Below, in pieces: positions 62,830-64,000 of a stretch of 64,000 bases of DNA; position 1 is the first letter of the stretch, and the number at the start of each line of letters is the position of its first letter. The notes beneath the pieces were generated by a model. The model was not told the origin of the DNA, searched no databases, and saw nothing but the letters and a program-made list of their open reading frames with translations. Both the position numbers and the translations under genes were made by a program. The DNA comes from DATKRB01 sp963794215 (GTDB lineage: Bacteria; Actinomycetota; Acidimicrobiia; Acidimicrobiales; RAAP-2): NCBI GenBank assembly GCA_963794215.1, contig CAWCCQ010000002.1:186001-250000 (forward strand), read 5' to 3'.

Positions 62830-63660
62830 CTATTCCGGGACTTCCAAAGCCCTCCTTCCGGGCACGTCAAGGCCCTGTATTCCCCACGTCGCTTCAAAGT
62901 AACTTCCATCGATTTGACTACCCATCCACTGGTCGTCGTGAGGGCCAGCGAACTCAGCACTAAGCGGAATCTTGGCAAACGGGTTGTGAAACACCTTAAG
63001 CCTGAAGGTTTGTTCCTCTTCCTTGAACCGGCCAGCGGCCGACTCTTCCGCCCTCACGGAAAGGAACTCAGCTATTCGTTCTCGGACAGTCATACGAGGG
63101 GTGAAGCGTTCTTCAGCTTCCCGCTCGACTCTGGCCATGCCGGGGTTAAAGCTTGAAATCACTGCCACAGCCGAGAATCGAGTATTCCTTGAGGATTGCA
63201 GTCGGCCTCCCTGACCGAAGACGAGTCGGATTGGTGCATCATCACCGGTGACCTCGTCAAGGCCAAAGGTTATCTGAACACTTCCGAAAAGCGCCCCCAC
63301 AACATGGTGGTCTTCGAACTCGACTTCACTATTGGAGCGTGCCAGGACCAGAACAAAAGGCGATCCAGCGTCCAGAGCAACCTTAGCCTGTGCCGCTTTC
63401 TGTTGGCTCTTAAAGGCCCTACGGAGACGACCCTCCGGACTGACGGCGAACCCAGAGTGGACTGACCCATCGGGCTCCCGCAGGAGCTGGTATACGGGTT
63501 CATACGCATCCATCACTACCTGACCGTAGCGTGGGTGTTGAACGACAAAGTCTGGATTTGCACCCACCTCAAATGGCTCGTACTGGAATGAGAGCTCTCG
63601 GCTCTCAAGGTACGCCCAAATAGCCAGCTCACCAGGAGATTTTGCTCGTGTTTCCGTCAT
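62830..63660 (-). CDS. Hypothetical protein with possible PD-(D/E)XK nuclease-like core
   Basis: 276 residues. The region AIWAYLESRELSFQYEPFEVGANPDFVVQHPRYGQVVMDAYEP resembles the helix plus PD...xEx strands of restriction-endonuclease-fold proteins, but the lysine of the motif is not clear. The rest (FKSQQKAAQAKVALDAGSPFVLVLARS; RFTPRMTVRERIAEFLSVRAEESAAGRF) is mixed alpha/beta. The ATG at 63660 has an AGGAT site; 63669 and 63780 are alternatives. If active it would be a phage or defence nuclease; this is weak inference. Confidence 0.5.
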   Translation of the reverse strand: MTETRAKSPGELAIWAYLESRELSFQYEPFEVGANPDFVVQHPRYGQVVMDAYEPVYQLLREPDGSVHSGFAVSPEGRLRRAFKSQQKAAQAKVALDAGSPFVLVLARSNSEVEFEDHHVVGALFGSVQITFGLDEVTGDDAPIRLVFGQGGRLQSSRNTRFSAVAVISSFNPGMARVEREAEERFTPRMTVRERIAEFLSVRAEESAAGRFKEEEQTFRLKVFHNPFAKIPLSAEFAGPHDDQWMGSQIDGSYFEATWGIQGLDVPGRRALEVPE

Positions 63661-63740
63661 TGTTGCCATCCTATTTTGGGAGGTCTCTGGCGGCTGAACT
63701 AGGCAGTACGCTGGACCGAGGCCGCTGCTGGCGGCGAGTA

Positions 63741-63761
63741 AATCGTGGCATTGCCACGATT
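63741..63761. repeat. Perfect hairpin AATCGTGGC-ATT-GCCACGATT
   Basis: 9-bp arms and a 3-base loop, in the region upstream of the minus-strand nuclease-like gene. Its AATCGTGGCA core is also the core of the 23-bp tandem repeat at 21.9 kb. Confidence 0.7.
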
Positions 63762-63894
63762 GCCACCCAGCCACCATCATGAATGGGGTGACCGGCGCCG
63801 GTCCAGGCCCGGCGAGTTCCTACGAATGAGCCCGAATAGCGAGCACGACGACGGTGACGACGACTCCGCCGACCGAGCACCTAACTAAGCCAGC

Positions 63895-64000
63895 TCAGGC
63901 GTGAATCCCACGATCTCCTCATAGGTGGATAGGATGCTCAACTCAGCGACCAATAGATTTACCCACGCTCGTGTATAGCCGTATCCGCCCAGTAGCCGAT
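63895..64000 (-). CDS. Partial CDS running off the right edge
   Basis: The last ~34 codons of a minus-strand gene: RLLGGYGYTRAWVNLLVAEL then STYEEIVGFTPELA to a TAG at 63895. The rest lies outside the window. The GGYGYTR start is faintly like acyl-CoA dehydrogenase C-termini, but the match is too short for a call. Confidence 0.4.

Overview
This is a high-GC bacterial window with actinobacterial gene content. The host-like part (about 1-48.4 kb) carries an ECF sigma factor with a DGPF partner, several CaiB-type CoA-transferases, a luciferase-like F420-type oxidoreductase, ClpS next to a DUF3039 protein, a WYL regulator beside DinB, DUF6328 and DUF35 proteins. This mix fits an environmental Actinomycetota lineage, perhaps Acidimicrobiia. 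The class assignment is an inference; no rRNA or other marker gene is present.

Layout. 0-3 kb: peroxiredoxin, ECF sigma/DGPF pair and a small conserved protein. 3-7 kb: amidohydrolase, thiolase-like protein plus DUF35 partner, and an SRPBCC protein (CoA-thioester/lipid catabolism flavour). 7-10.4 kb: GH15 glycosidase, SDR and a membrane protein in one overlapping operon. 10.8-15.7 kb: two membrane proteins, a superfamily 2 helicase and a small P-loop kinase. 16-20 kb: an acyltransferase gene split by a decayed IS1380-like element, followed by an SGNH protein. 20-24.5 kb: Maf, a tyrosine phosphatase, a 23-bp tandem repeat and two overlapping CoA-transferases. 24.8-33.1 kb: Asp-box protein, AHSA1 protein with an ArsR remnant, WYL/DinB divergent pair, TetR/MFS efflux unit and a CoA-binding protein. 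33-34.9 kb: CsoR-type repressor plus a YHS-tagged permease with two operator boxes. 35-36.2 kb: cation exchanger. 36.2-39.7 kb: a tightly overlapping electron-transfer operon (membrane-anchored Ser/Thr/Pro protein, ApbE, ferric-reductase-like membrane protein, NuoF-like protein, 3Fe-4S ferredoxin). 39.9-48.4 kb: fused CoA-transferase, NAD-binding protein, F420-type oxidoreductase, sigma factor with SnoaL-like domain, thioesterase, second amidohydrolase, ClpS and DUF3039.

From about 48.43 kb to the right edge the window looks like an integrative, phage-like element. It begins at a tRNA 3'-end fragment, followed by a tyrosine integrase and excisionase, then many small unknown genes, a Cys-rich Rep-like protein, an HNH endonuclease, a variant Lsr2 silencer, duplicated micro-ORFs and a possible PD-(D/E)XK-type protein. 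Its right end is not in the window. Inside it, at about 55.11-55.99 kb, lies roughly 0.9 kb without a credible protein gene. This stretch is rich in perfect helices, has a plausible promoter and contains a possible pseudoknot. It is the best candidate for an undescribed element: a large structured non-coding RNA.

A caution applies to the whole window. Many otherwise convincing genes are broken by one-base shifts, often at mononucleotide runs (CoA-transferases, ApbE, thioesterase, amidohydrolase, the Rep-like gene and others). Some of these are probably sequencing or assembly indels rather than true pseudogenes, and I mark them gene by gene.
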